Shown here one piece after another: positions 58,044 through 64,000 of a stretch of DNA of 64,000 nucleotides (the stretch's first letter is position 1; every line of letters starts with the position of its first letter). The notes beneath the pieces were generated by a model. The model made no database searches, was not told the origin of the DNA, and worked only from the letters and a program-made list of their open reading frames with translations. Source of the DNA: Streptacidiphilus neutrinimicus (GTDB lineage Bacteria > Actinomycetota > Actinomycetes > Streptomycetales > Streptomycetaceae); assembly GCF_000787815.1 (NCBI RefSeq), contig NZ_BBPO01000008.1:1-64000 (forward strand), given 5' to 3'. Made by a program: the position numbers and the translations under genes.

Positions 58044-58898
58044 TCAGGGCCGTTCGGCGTACCGGTAGAGATGGGTCGGCCGCCAGCCGCCGGCCTGGAG
58101 GGCGGCGACGACGCGCGCGGCCGGGTCGGGACCGCCGGGGTGGTCGGGTCGGGGGTGGGAGACGTTGCCGAGCAGGGGCAGGCCGAGCTCCGCGGCCAGC
58201 CCGGCGCAGGCATGGACCAGGGTGCCGGTGGCCGCCCTGGTCCTGCCGGGGCCGTCGAGCAGGATGTCCACGAGTTCGACGAACGCCGTGCCGGAGACGT
58301 CGTCGTATGCGTCCGTCAGCACCGTCGCGTGACCGAGCGGGACGCCGGTGTGCGGGTGTCGGACGATGCAGCTGCGACGGGAGGGGTCCGCCATCAGTCG
58401 GGCTGCCGCGTCGCGGGCCGCTGCGGGACCGGCGTCCTGGCCGCGGTCGCGGGCGGCGGTGGTCAGGGCCCGGGCGAGCCAGTCGGCGACCGACGCGTCA
58501 TGGAGGCGCCCGTCGTCCCATCCGACGGGCGGCGCGTCGGCGGCCGGGGGCAGCTCGGCCGCGGGCGCGTAGCGAAGATAGGTCGTCAGCGGGCCGAGGG
58601 CGGGGTGCGATGGCGTGTCGGGCATGGTGCGCACGACAGCGGAGGTGCAGGCGGGCCGGAGGGAGAAGACCGCCGCGAGCAGGCGCGGCGGGTCGGCCAG
58701 CAGGGCGGGGTGGGCGTACTCCACCAGGCACTGCTGCTCTCCGGTGACCGGCTCGAGGTAGGCGTCGGCGACGTAGGTGCGGCCGTCGAGGGTGTGGGCC
58801 AGTCCGGCCTCGCGGGCGGCGTGGAGGTAGGCGGGGTCGACGTCGAACCCGGACTCGGGGGCGGAGGCGGGCGCGCCGGTGCCCGGTGCGGCGTTCAC
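58044..58898 (-). CDS. GNAT-like protein
   Basis: A 284-aa protein starting at the GTG overlapping the peptidase stop (GTGA). The C-terminal 130 residues resemble an acetyltransferase fold: CIVRHPHTGVPLGHATVLTDAYDD, ELVDILLDG, ATGTLVHACAGLAAELGLPLLGNVSH and VVAALQAGGWRPTHLYRYA. The N-terminal 130 residues may be a second divergent domain (TYVADAYLEPVTGEQQCLVEY). Tight coupling with the M16 peptidase suggests both act on the same peptide. GNAT assignment is moderately sure. Confidence 0.72.
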   Translation of the reverse strand: MNAAPGTGAPASAPESGFDVDPAYLHAAREAGLAHTLDGRTYVADAYLEPVTGEQQCLVEYAHPALLADPPRLLAAVFSLRPACTSAVVRTMPDTPSHPALGPLTTYLRYAPAAELPPAADAPPVGWDDGRLHDASVADWLARALTTAARDRGQDAGPAAARDAAARLMADPSRRSCIVRHPHTGVPLGHATVLTDAYDDVSGTAFVELVDILLDGPGRTRAATGTLVHACAGLAAELGLPLLGNVSHPRPDHPGGPDPAARVVAALQAGGWRPTHLYRYAERP

Positions 58899-60124
58899 GC
58901 GGCCTGCGGCCGGACGACGCAGACGAGCCCGTCGGCCAGTTCGGCGGCGGCGGTGGTCACCTGCTGCGCGGTCACCTCGCACAGGGCCTCGATGTCCTGG
59001 TCCGGGTCCCAGGGGTGTTCCACGAGGACCCGCTGCGAGGCCAGGGACATGGCCAGGTCCAGCGGGGCCTCGGCCTCCAGCACGGTGTCCACGACGGCCT
59101 GGTGCACGGCGGCGGCGAGGGCCTCGTCGCTTGGCCCCTCGGCGGCGACCGTGTGCAGGATCTCCTGGAACGCGTCGAGCAGGCGCGGGGCGTTGCCGGG
59201 CTCGGTGCCCGCCAGCATCCGCCAGGCGCCGGCGTCGCTGTAGTTGCGGGCCCAGGAGCGGAAGTCGTAGGCCAGCGCCTCCTTGTTGCGCAGCCGGGCG
59301 TAGAGGAGGGAGGCGGGGCTGGCGCCGAGGAGATGGGCGAGGACGTTGTAGGCGTGGCGGCGGGGGTCGCCCGCGCTGGGGGCGCGGCCGCCGGCCATCA
59401 GCCAGGTGAAGTCGTCGGGCCAGGCGGTGACGGTGGTCGGGTGCACGGGGCCGGGGGCGGCAGCCCCGGTGCCGGCGCCGCCGCCGAGCACGGTGGGTGC
59501 GGGCAGGGTGTCCAGGCCGGTGCGGGTCAGCGCGCGCTGCAGCGCGTCGGGGTCGGTGCCCCCGACGGCGGCGACGGCGACGGGGCTGGCGGCCATGGCG
59601 TCGGCGTGGGCGCGGTGGAGCCGGTCCAGGGTGATCGTGCCGACGCTGACCGGGTCGCCCGCGACCGGGGATCCGAGCGGGTGTCCGGCGAACAGGGCGG
59701 CCAGGAAGGCGTCCTGGACGGTGTCTGCGGGGTCGGCGACGGCCGCGGCGATCTCCTGGAGCACCACCTGACGTTCGCTGTCCAGGCAGTCCTGGGTCAG
59801 CTGGAAGTCGAGCAGGGCGCGGGACATCCACTCCAGGGTCTGCGGTGCGTCCTCGGCGAGCACCTGGGCGTGGATGAGCAGTGTCTCGGGGCCGGTGCGG
59901 GCGTTGACCGACCCACCGGCGCGCTCGACGCGCTCGCACAGCGGCGCTCCGCCGTCCAGCGGCCGGGACATGACCAGATGCTCGAACAGGTGGGCGGTAC
60001 CTTCGGCGCCTGGGGGGTCGTGGCGGCCGCCGAAGCCGAGCGCGAGGCAGAGGCTGGTGGTGCGGAGCCTGGGTTCGTGGCTGAGCAGGACCGGCACGTT
60101 TCCGGCGCGCAGTTGTTGGGTCAC
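58895..60124 (-). CDS. M16-family zinc metallopeptidase
   Basis: A 409-aa peptidase with the inverted zinc motif H45-L-F-E48-H49 and the third ligand Glu124 (QEIAAA) at the expected 75-residue distance. N-terminal domain: LLSHEPRLRTTSLCLALGFGGRHDPPGAEGTAHLFEH. C-terminal domain: HLLGASPASLLYARLRNKEALAYDFRSWARNYSDAGAW, the usual R/Y substrate-binding signature. GTG start at 60124 with AGGAGG eight bases upstream. Similar to PqqF/AlbE/AlbF-type peptidases used in RiPP maturation. It is the first gene after the 22-aa peptide gene and hairpin. Confidence 0.92.
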   Translation of the reverse strand: MTQQLRAGNVPVLLSHEPRLRTTSLCLALGFGGRHDPPGAEGTAHLFEHLVMSRPLDGGAPLCERVERAGGSVNARTGPETLLIHAQVLAEDAPQTLEWMSRALLDFQLTQDCLDSERQVVLQEIAAAVADPADTVQDAFLAALFAGHPLGSPVAGDPVSVGTITLDRLHRAHADAMAASPVAVAAVGGTDPDALQRALTRTGLDTLPAPTVLGGGAGTGAAAPGPVHPTTVTAWPDDFTWLMAGGRAPSAGDPRRHAYNVLAHLLGASPASLLYARLRNKEALAYDFRSWARNYSDAGAWRMLAGTEPGNAPRLLDAFQEILHTVAAEGPSDEALAAAVHQAVVDTVLEAEAPLDLAMSLASQRVLVEHPWDPDQDIEALCEVTAQQVTTAAAELADGLVCVVRPQAA

Positions 60125-60179
60125 GGGAGGCCTCCTGGTGTCGGGACCGGCGGTGGCGGGGACGGGGGCGGGACATGCG

Positions 60180-60219
60180 GATGGGGTGCCGCCAGGCCAC
60201 GGCCTGGCGGCACCCCATC
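60180..60219 (-). terminator. 19-bp hairpin between peptide gene and peptidase gene
   Basis: The left arm 60180-60198 and right arm 60201-60219 (GGCCTGGCGGCACCCCATC) are perfect complements around a two-base AC centre. It lies 15 bp after the peptide stop and 55 bp before the peptidase start, so it probably partially terminates or stabilises RNA to keep peptide mRNA in excess. Confidence 0.75.
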
Positions 60220-60233
60220 GCTTGCTCATCGGC

Positions 60234-60302
60234 TCACTTGCCGGAGCGGACCTTGATCTTGTCCAGGCGCGGGCGCATGGCGGTGGCGTGGTTGCGGGTC
60301 AT
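60234..60302 (-). CDS. 22-aa Lys/Arg-rich peptide, putative RiPP precursor
   Basis: A short open frame with 22 codons plus TGA. It begins MTRNHATAM and ends IKVRSGK, with four Arg, three Lys, one Pro, one Asp and no Cys, Ser-rich tract or signal. Its ATG at 60302 is preceded by GAGAGGAGGAAC, one of the best ribosome binding sites in the window. It has its own upstream region (60303-60527) after the ABC permease gene, and a strong hairpin after it. Modifying and exporting functions on both sides (2OG oxygenases, ABC exporter, M16 peptidase, GNAT) make it a likely substrate. No known RiPP family matched by eye. Confidence 0.72.
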   Translation of the reverse strand: MTRNHATAMRPRLDKIKVRSGK

Positions 60303-60459
60303 GGTGGGTTCCTCCTCTCGATGTGCTGTTGGTCCGTCAGGGGGGCTCAGGAGCGGGCGGACCGGTCCGTTCCCTTCGAGGCCCCGGCGGGGCGCGGCGC
60401 GCCGGGCTGTGCCCGGTGCGCAGGTCCCGCGGTCTGCTCGGCGGGGTCTCCCCAGCGCC

Positions 60460-60510
60460 GTGACTCATATTCAACTCGATTGTGACTATGGAGTCAATCT
60501 CCGAAGTCAC
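60460..60510. promoter_or_regulatory. 11-bp-spaced repeats upstream of the 22-aa gene (SARP-box like)
   Basis: GTGACTC (60460), TCAACTC (60471), GTGACTA (60482) and GTCAATC (60493) start exactly 11 bp apart, with GTGACT repeated at 22 bp. The arms GTGACT (60482-60487) and AGTCAC (60505-60510) also form a dyad. On the minus strand TTGACT (60497-60492) and GAATAT (60472-60467) could be a -35/-10 pair, although the 19-bp spacing is long. Confidence 0.55.
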
Positions 60511-60527
60511 ATTCATTTCCGATGGAC

Positions 60528-61331
60528 TCAGATCGCGAATGCGATGCTGCCGTCGCGGCGCCCGCGGTCCGCCATGGCACGCAGCAGCGCCACCGCGCCC
60601 GCCAGCCAGGCTGCGCCCACGGCCAGGCCCAGCAGGGCCTGCGGAGCCACCGAGGCGGCGCCACCGCCGTCCACGAGCGCCCGCAGCGCGTCGAGTTCGT
60701 GCGTCAACGGCATGGACCACGCCAGTACCCGCACGGGCAACGGCCAGAAGCCGACCGGGACTTCGACACCGCAGACGGCCATCATCCCCAGGTAGGCGAC
60801 ATTGGACGCGACATTGCGCCACGAGCTCGCCCCCAGCACCAGCGCCGCCAGCAGCAGCCCGAAGCAGTACGTGCCGACCGCGCTGGCGGCCACCAGCACC
60901 GCCGCCACGGCGGCGGTGGCCGGGCTCCAGTCGACGCCGAAGAAGGGCCCGAGCCCCAGCAGCGCCGCCAGGGAGGTGGCGCAACCGCTGGGCAGCCACT
61001 GCAGACTGCGGCCCACGAAGATCCAGGACACGTCCGCGGGCGCGGCGACCAGCAGCGGCAACGTCCCCGCGCGGCGCTCCCAGGCGCTGGAGGCGACCAC
61101 CATCATCGACTCGATCGCACACAGCGTCAGCGCGTTGCCCAGGAACAGGAACCGCTGGTGCCCCGCCCCCGAGAAGGTCCGCCCGGCCAGGGTGAAGAAC
61201 ACCACCTGGCACAGCATCCGCAGGAGCCAGCCGAACAGCCAGGTCCTCCAGGTGTAGGTGGCCCGCAGGTCGGCCGCGGCGTTGGCGGCGCTGCACCGCA
61301 CGATCCGCCACGCGGGCGTCCCGGTCCTCAT
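60528..61331 (-). CDS. ABC-2 type transporter permease
   Basis: A 267-aa permease with six helices (WLFGWLLRMLCQVVFFTLAGRTFSG, FLFLGNALTLCAIESMMVVASSAWE, SLQWLPSGCATSLAALLGLGPFFG, AVLVAASAVGTYCFGLLLAALVLG and two more). WERRAGTLPLLVAAP is the ABC-2 cytoplasmic loop signature. The ATG overlaps the preceding permease stop (ATGA). Partner of the next permease and the ATPase in an exporter, probably for the 22-aa peptide product. Confidence 0.88.
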   Translation of the reverse strand: MRTGTPAWRIVRCSAANAAADLRATYTWRTWLFGWLLRMLCQVVFFTLAGRTFSGAGHQRFLFLGNALTLCAIESMMVVASSAWERRAGTLPLLVAAPADVSWIFVGRSLQWLPSGCATSLAALLGLGPFFGVDWSPATAAVAAVLVAASAVGTYCFGLLLAALVLGASSWRNVASNVAYLGMMAVCGVEVPVGFWPLPVRVLAWSMPLTHELDALRALVDGGGAASVAPQALLGLAVGAAWLAGAVALLRAMADRGRRDGSIAFAI

Positions 61332-62131
61332 GCCAGCCCCAGGGTGCCCGCGGCGCGCACCCGCGTCAGGATCCGCCGCATCAGCCACCCTCCGGCTGCG
61401 AAGCCCGCCAGGCCCAGTGCCGTGAGCGCCAGCAGCCTGCCGGGAAGGTCGGCGACCGCGGGCGTGGCGAGCGAGTCCCGCAGCAGCCCGCCGGACCAGG
61501 TGAGGAACACCAGCCGGCTGGCCGGGCGCAGCCACCCGGGCAGCGCGCTGACCGGCATCAGCACGCCACCCAGGAGGTAGACGGGGTAGCTGAGCGAGTT
61601 CTGGAAGATCCGCGCCGAGCGGCTGAGCACGAACGCGCAGGCCATCGCCGTCGCCGTGCCCGTCATCGCGAACGCGGTGGCCAACAGGCCCACGCCGAAC
61701 GCCATCGGGTGCACGAGGGGGACGCGCAGTCCGAACACCCAACGGGCCACCGCCCAGGCCTCGGCCAGCGAGATCAGGCTCACCGCCGCGACCGCAGCCA
61801 GGCGGGCCGCGACGACCGTGAACAGCGGCACCGGGGCGGCCACGACCGCCTCGAGCCTGCCGGCCGACCGGTCCTGCGTGATCAGGTCGCCCGCCGCGAA
61901 GAGCATCATGCTCCATAGCGCGATCAGGCCCGGTGCCAGGACCGCGTAGGCGGTCAGCGACCGGTCGCCGGACACCGCGGCGATCGCCAGGAAGATCAGC
62001 GCGTAGAGCGGCACCGTGAACAGGACCCGCAGGTCGCCGACCGAACGGCGGACCAGGAGCAGTTGCACCCGGAACGCGGCCGCCGCCGCCCTCGCGTCCC
62101 GCACGGCCCTCGGCGCGCCCGGTGGCCTCAT
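61328..62131 (-). CDS. ABC-2 type transporter permease
   Basis: A 267-aa permease of the same length and topology as the downstream one. LFTVPLYALIFLAIAAVSG, LAPGLIALWSMMLFAAGDLITQDRSAGRLEAVVAAPVPL (ABC-2 signature) and QNSLSYPVYLLGGVLMPVSALPGWLRPASR before the last helix. ATGA overlap with the ATPase gene. The pair likely forms a heterodimeric membrane domain. Confidence 0.9.
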   Translation of the reverse strand: MRPPGAPRAVRDARAAAAAFRVQLLLVRRSVGDLRVLFTVPLYALIFLAIAAVSGDRSLTAYAVLAPGLIALWSMMLFAAGDLITQDRSAGRLEAVVAAPVPLFTVVAARLAAVAAVSLISLAEAWAVARWVFGLRVPLVHPMAFGVGLLATAFAMTGTATAMACAFVLSRSARIFQNSLSYPVYLLGGVLMPVSALPGWLRPASRLVFLTWSGGLLRDSLATPAVADLPGRLLALTALGLAGFAAGGWLMRRILTRVRAAGTLGLA

Positions 62132-63195
62132 CGCGCCACCTCCATGCCGCGCCGCCCGATCAGCCGCAGATAGACCTCCTCGAGCCCCGGCCGGGACGTC
62201 GCCAGCTCCCGGACCCCCGCGTCGAGCAGCAGCCGTACCACCGCGGCCGCGTCCCCGCCTTCGCCCACCCGCAGCACGGTCCGTCCCTGCGCGTCGGGCG
62301 GTACGGCGGTGACGTGCGGCAGCGCGGACAGCTGCGTCAGCACCCCGGGCGGCACGTCGCGCGCGGTCACCCGTTCGCTCTCCGCCGCCCAGGCGCCGAG
62401 CTCGGCCGGGGTGGCGCTGGCCACGACCGCGCCGCGGTCGATCAGCGTGACCCGGTCGCAGACCGCCTCCGCCTCGGCCATGTCGTGCGTCGTCACCAGG
62501 ACGGTCCGCCCCTCGGCGCGCAGCGCGCGCACCAGGTCGCGGAACCCGTGCGCGGAGACCGGGTCCATGCCGGCCGTCGGCTCGTCCAGCAACACCACGG
62601 GCGGATCGTGGACCAGGCCCCGAGCCAGGTGCAGCCGCTGCTTCATGCCACGCGAGAACCGCTCCACCCGCTCGTCGGCATGGGCGCCCAGGCCGAGCTG
62701 CTCCAGCAGCTCCTCGCTTCGCTCGGCCAGACGGCGACCCGACATTCCGTACAGGCAGGCCCAGTAGAGCAGGTTCTGACGTGCGGTCAGTCTCTCGTAG
62801 AGCCCGCGCTCGCCGCCGAAGACGATGCCGATGAGCGGGCGCACGGCCGCCGGGCGGGCGGCCACGTCGTGGCCCAGCAGGTGCACGGTGCCGGAGCTGG
62901 GCAGCAGCACCGTGGAGAGGATCTTGCACAGCGTGGTCTTGCCCGCGCCGTTGGGCCCGAGCAGCCCGTGCACCTCGCCCGGGGCGATGTCGAGGTCGAT
63001 CCCCCGCAGCGCGACCCGCTCGCCGGTGTCCTCGTCGCGGCGGCGGCCCCGAAGGCGACCGGTGAAGAGGCCCGAGCCGCGGCCCGTGGTCCGGAAGGTA
63101 CGGCGCAGCGCCCGCACCGAGACGGCCGCCCGGGTGTCCGGGGCCGCGGTGGCGTCGGCCGCGTCGGCCGCGGCGGCCGCGGCGGCCCGCGTCAT
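62128..63195 (-). CDS. ABC transporter ATP-binding protein
   Basis: A 355-aa ATPase. An Ala-rich N terminus leads to Walker A LLGPNGAGKTTLCKIL, signature RFSRGMKQRLHLARGL, Walker B PVVLLDEPTAGMDPVSA and switch His in VTTHDMAEAE. It has a C-terminal extension (SERVTARDVPPGVLTQLSALPHV...) typical of DrrA-like exporters. The ATG at 63195 overlaps the oxygenase stop (ATGA). Confidence 0.94.
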   Translation of the reverse strand: MTRAAAAAAADAADATAAPDTRAAVSVRALRRTFRTTGRGSGLFTGRLRGRRRDEDTGERVALRGIDLDIAPGEVHGLLGPNGAGKTTLCKILSTVLLPSSGTVHLLGHDVAARPAAVRPLIGIVFGGERGLYERLTARQNLLYWACLYGMSGRRLAERSEELLEQLGLGAHADERVERFSRGMKQRLHLARGLVHDPPVVLLDEPTAGMDPVSAHGFRDLVRALRAEGRTVLVTTHDMAEAEAVCDRVTLIDRGAVVASATPAELGAWAAESERVTARDVPPGVLTQLSALPHVTAVPPDAQGRTVLRVGEGGDAAAVVRLLLDAGVRELATSRPGLEEVYLRLIGRRGMEVAR

Positions 63196-63845
63196 CGCCC
63201 GCCCGCCTCGGGCCGGACGAAGTGCAGGAGCAGCGTCAGCCGGTCCGGGGCGCCGGGGGCCACGGGGGTGACGCAGTGCCAGGAGCGTGCGGAGGGCCGC
63301 ATCAGCACCGAGGTGCCCAGCGTCGGACCGACCTCGGCCGCCACGTCCTGCGGGTCGGGCGAGCGAAGGACGCGCAGCGCGCCCGCCCATTCGGGCCGCC
63401 AGTGCGGGTTGAAGTACCAGATCTGGGTGACGGCCTTGTCCGCCCGGTCGGTGTGCGGGTCGATCCAGCCCTGCTGCGCGTAGCGGACGGCGCGCAGATG
63501 CGCGGTGCAGCCGTCGAGGTCGACGTCCATGACGTCGCCGAGCCGTGCCCGGTAGTCGTCGCCGAGCAGAGTGTCCACCAGGTCGCGCCATCGCGGGGCC
63601 AGCCGCCCCACCGCCGCGCCGGGCACGCCCCGGTCGGCCAGGGTCAGGTTGTGCGTGCTGTATCCCTTGCCGCCGGTCCCGGCGTCCGCGGTGCGCAGGG
63701 TGTAGCCGGTGGCGGGGAAGTCCGCGGCCAGCTCGGCCGCGGTGCGCGGGTCGCCGAAGCAGTCGCGCAGCAGCGCCCAGTCGAAGGGGTCGCGGCGGAC
63801 GTCGCAGCGCTCCAGCGCCCGCAGGTCGACCACGGGCGCGGTCAT
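63192..63845 (-). CDS. 2OG-Fe(II) oxygenase
   Basis: A 217-aa dioxygenase of the prolyl-hydroxylase-like (2OG-FeII_Oxy_3) type. Iron ligands are His131 and Asp133 in WIDPHTDRADK and His190 in RSWHCVTPV. Arg202 (DRLTLLLHFVRP) should bind 2-oxoglutarate. It would hydroxylate or desaturate an amino acid side chain, plausibly in the cluster's peptide. ATG at 63845 in a four-base overlap with the upstream oxygenase; a GTG at 63851 is an alternative. Confidence 0.9.
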   Translation of the reverse strand: MTAPVVDLRALERCDVRRDPFDWALLRDCFGDPRTAAELAADFPATGYTLRTADAGTGGKGYSTHNLTLADRGVPGAAVGRLAPRWRDLVDTLLGDDYRARLGDVMDVDLDGCTAHLRAVRYAQQGWIDPHTDRADKAVTQIWYFNPHWRPEWAGALRVLRSPDPQDVAAEVGPTLGTSVLMRPSARSWHCVTPVAPGAPDRLTLLLHFVRPEAGGR

Positions 63846-64000
63846 GCCCACAGCTCCACCTGGATCGTGCAGCGCAGCCGGGTGGCGTCCGCGCGGACCG
63901 GTTCCACCGCGTGCCAGGAGGACTCGGACCGGGCGAAGACCACCGAGCGGGGCGCCTGCGGCGACAGCGCGGCGTACGGGGCGTCGTCGTCGCCGTACAC
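63842..64000 (-). CDS. Second 2OG-Fe(II) oxygenase, partial (C terminus)
   Basis: The last 52 codons of a gene that runs off the window's right edge. SVVFARSESSWHAVEPV and TRLRCTIQVELWA parallel the distal His and Arg strand of the neighbouring oxygenase (RSWHCVTPV, DRLTLLLHFV). It is a paralogue whose N-terminal half, with the HxD ligands, lies outside the window. It overlaps the next gene by ATGA. Confidence 0.82.
   Translation of the reverse strand: MYGDDDAPYAALSPQAPRSVVFARSESSWHAVEPVRADATRLRCTIQVELWA

Noticed and set aside
58886-60256. 456-codon + strand frame opposite the M16 peptidase
   Set aside because: Gly/Val-rich antisense shadow. The minus strand encodes intact zinc ligands.
63121-63195. 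GGCCGCGTCGGCC-type repeats near the ABC ATPase start
   Set aside because: Codons of an Ala/Asp-rich N-terminal tail. Low-complexity coding sequence.

Overview
The window is very GC-rich, with many GTG and TTG starts, stop/start overlaps between neighbouring genes, an AfsR-like SARP, PucR-, PadR- and HxlR-type regulators, an F420-reductase-like protein and IS1182-like transposase debris. This points to a Streptomycetaceae chromosome (Streptomyces, Kitasatospora or Streptacidiphilus), probably an accessory or arm region. I saw no rRNA, tRNA or CRISPR array.

Left part (1-17600): an MMPL exporter is co-transcribed with an OmpR/EnvZ-type two-component system, whose kinase gene carries a perfect 44-bp palindrome at its 5' end. 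Next come a frameshifted aldehyde dehydrogenase and a PucR-like regulator. A seven- to eight-gene chaperone/redox operon follows: dnaK, grpE, a cbpA-type dnaJ, a cbpM-like MerR protein, clpB, a zinc-ribbon thioredoxin, a UBP-type zinc finger protein, and a cNMP-binding/thioredoxin-reductase-like flavoprotein. It looks like a self-contained proteostasis and thiol-redox stress island.

Middle part (17700-52400): a patchwork of small modules and debris. It holds a membrane protein, a DUF1931 histone-fold protein, a frameshifted FUSC-family protein plus a detached fragment of a relative, an F420-reductase-like protein, a LysR/MFS divergent pair, two DUF347 membrane proteins around a two-component system, a GAF-SpoIIE phosphatase, a PadR-methyltransferase fusion next to a cis-prenyltransferase, and a PadR remnant split by a 7-bp tandem repeat. 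A five-gene catabolic operon (PrpD-like, isocitrate-lyase-like, LeuC/LeuD-like, metallo-beta-lactamase fold) lies opposite a GntR repressor with a candidate operator. Then come MarR/PEBP, HxlR/quinone-oxidoreductase and HxlR/MFS divergent pairs with visible operators, and remnants of a tautomerase, an AI-2E exporter and transposases.

Right end (52500-64000): the most interesting section. An XRE-TPR regulator is followed on the same strand by a small exported peptide gene, an arrangement like the RRNPP peptide-sensing systems. Divergent from it is a 1036-aa AfsR-type SARP. Then, all on the minus strand, comes a probable RiPP-type locus: two 2OG-Fe(II) oxygenases (the first cut by the window edge), a three-gene ABC exporter, an unannotated 22-aa Lys/Arg-rich peptide gene with an excellent ribosome binding site, a 19-bp hairpin, an M16 metallopeptidase, a GNAT-like protein, and another exported small peptide. 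Roughly 11-bp-spaced repeats upstream of the 22-aa gene suggest SARP control. The existence of the peptide gene and the operon structure are read directly from sequence. The RiPP interpretation is inference.
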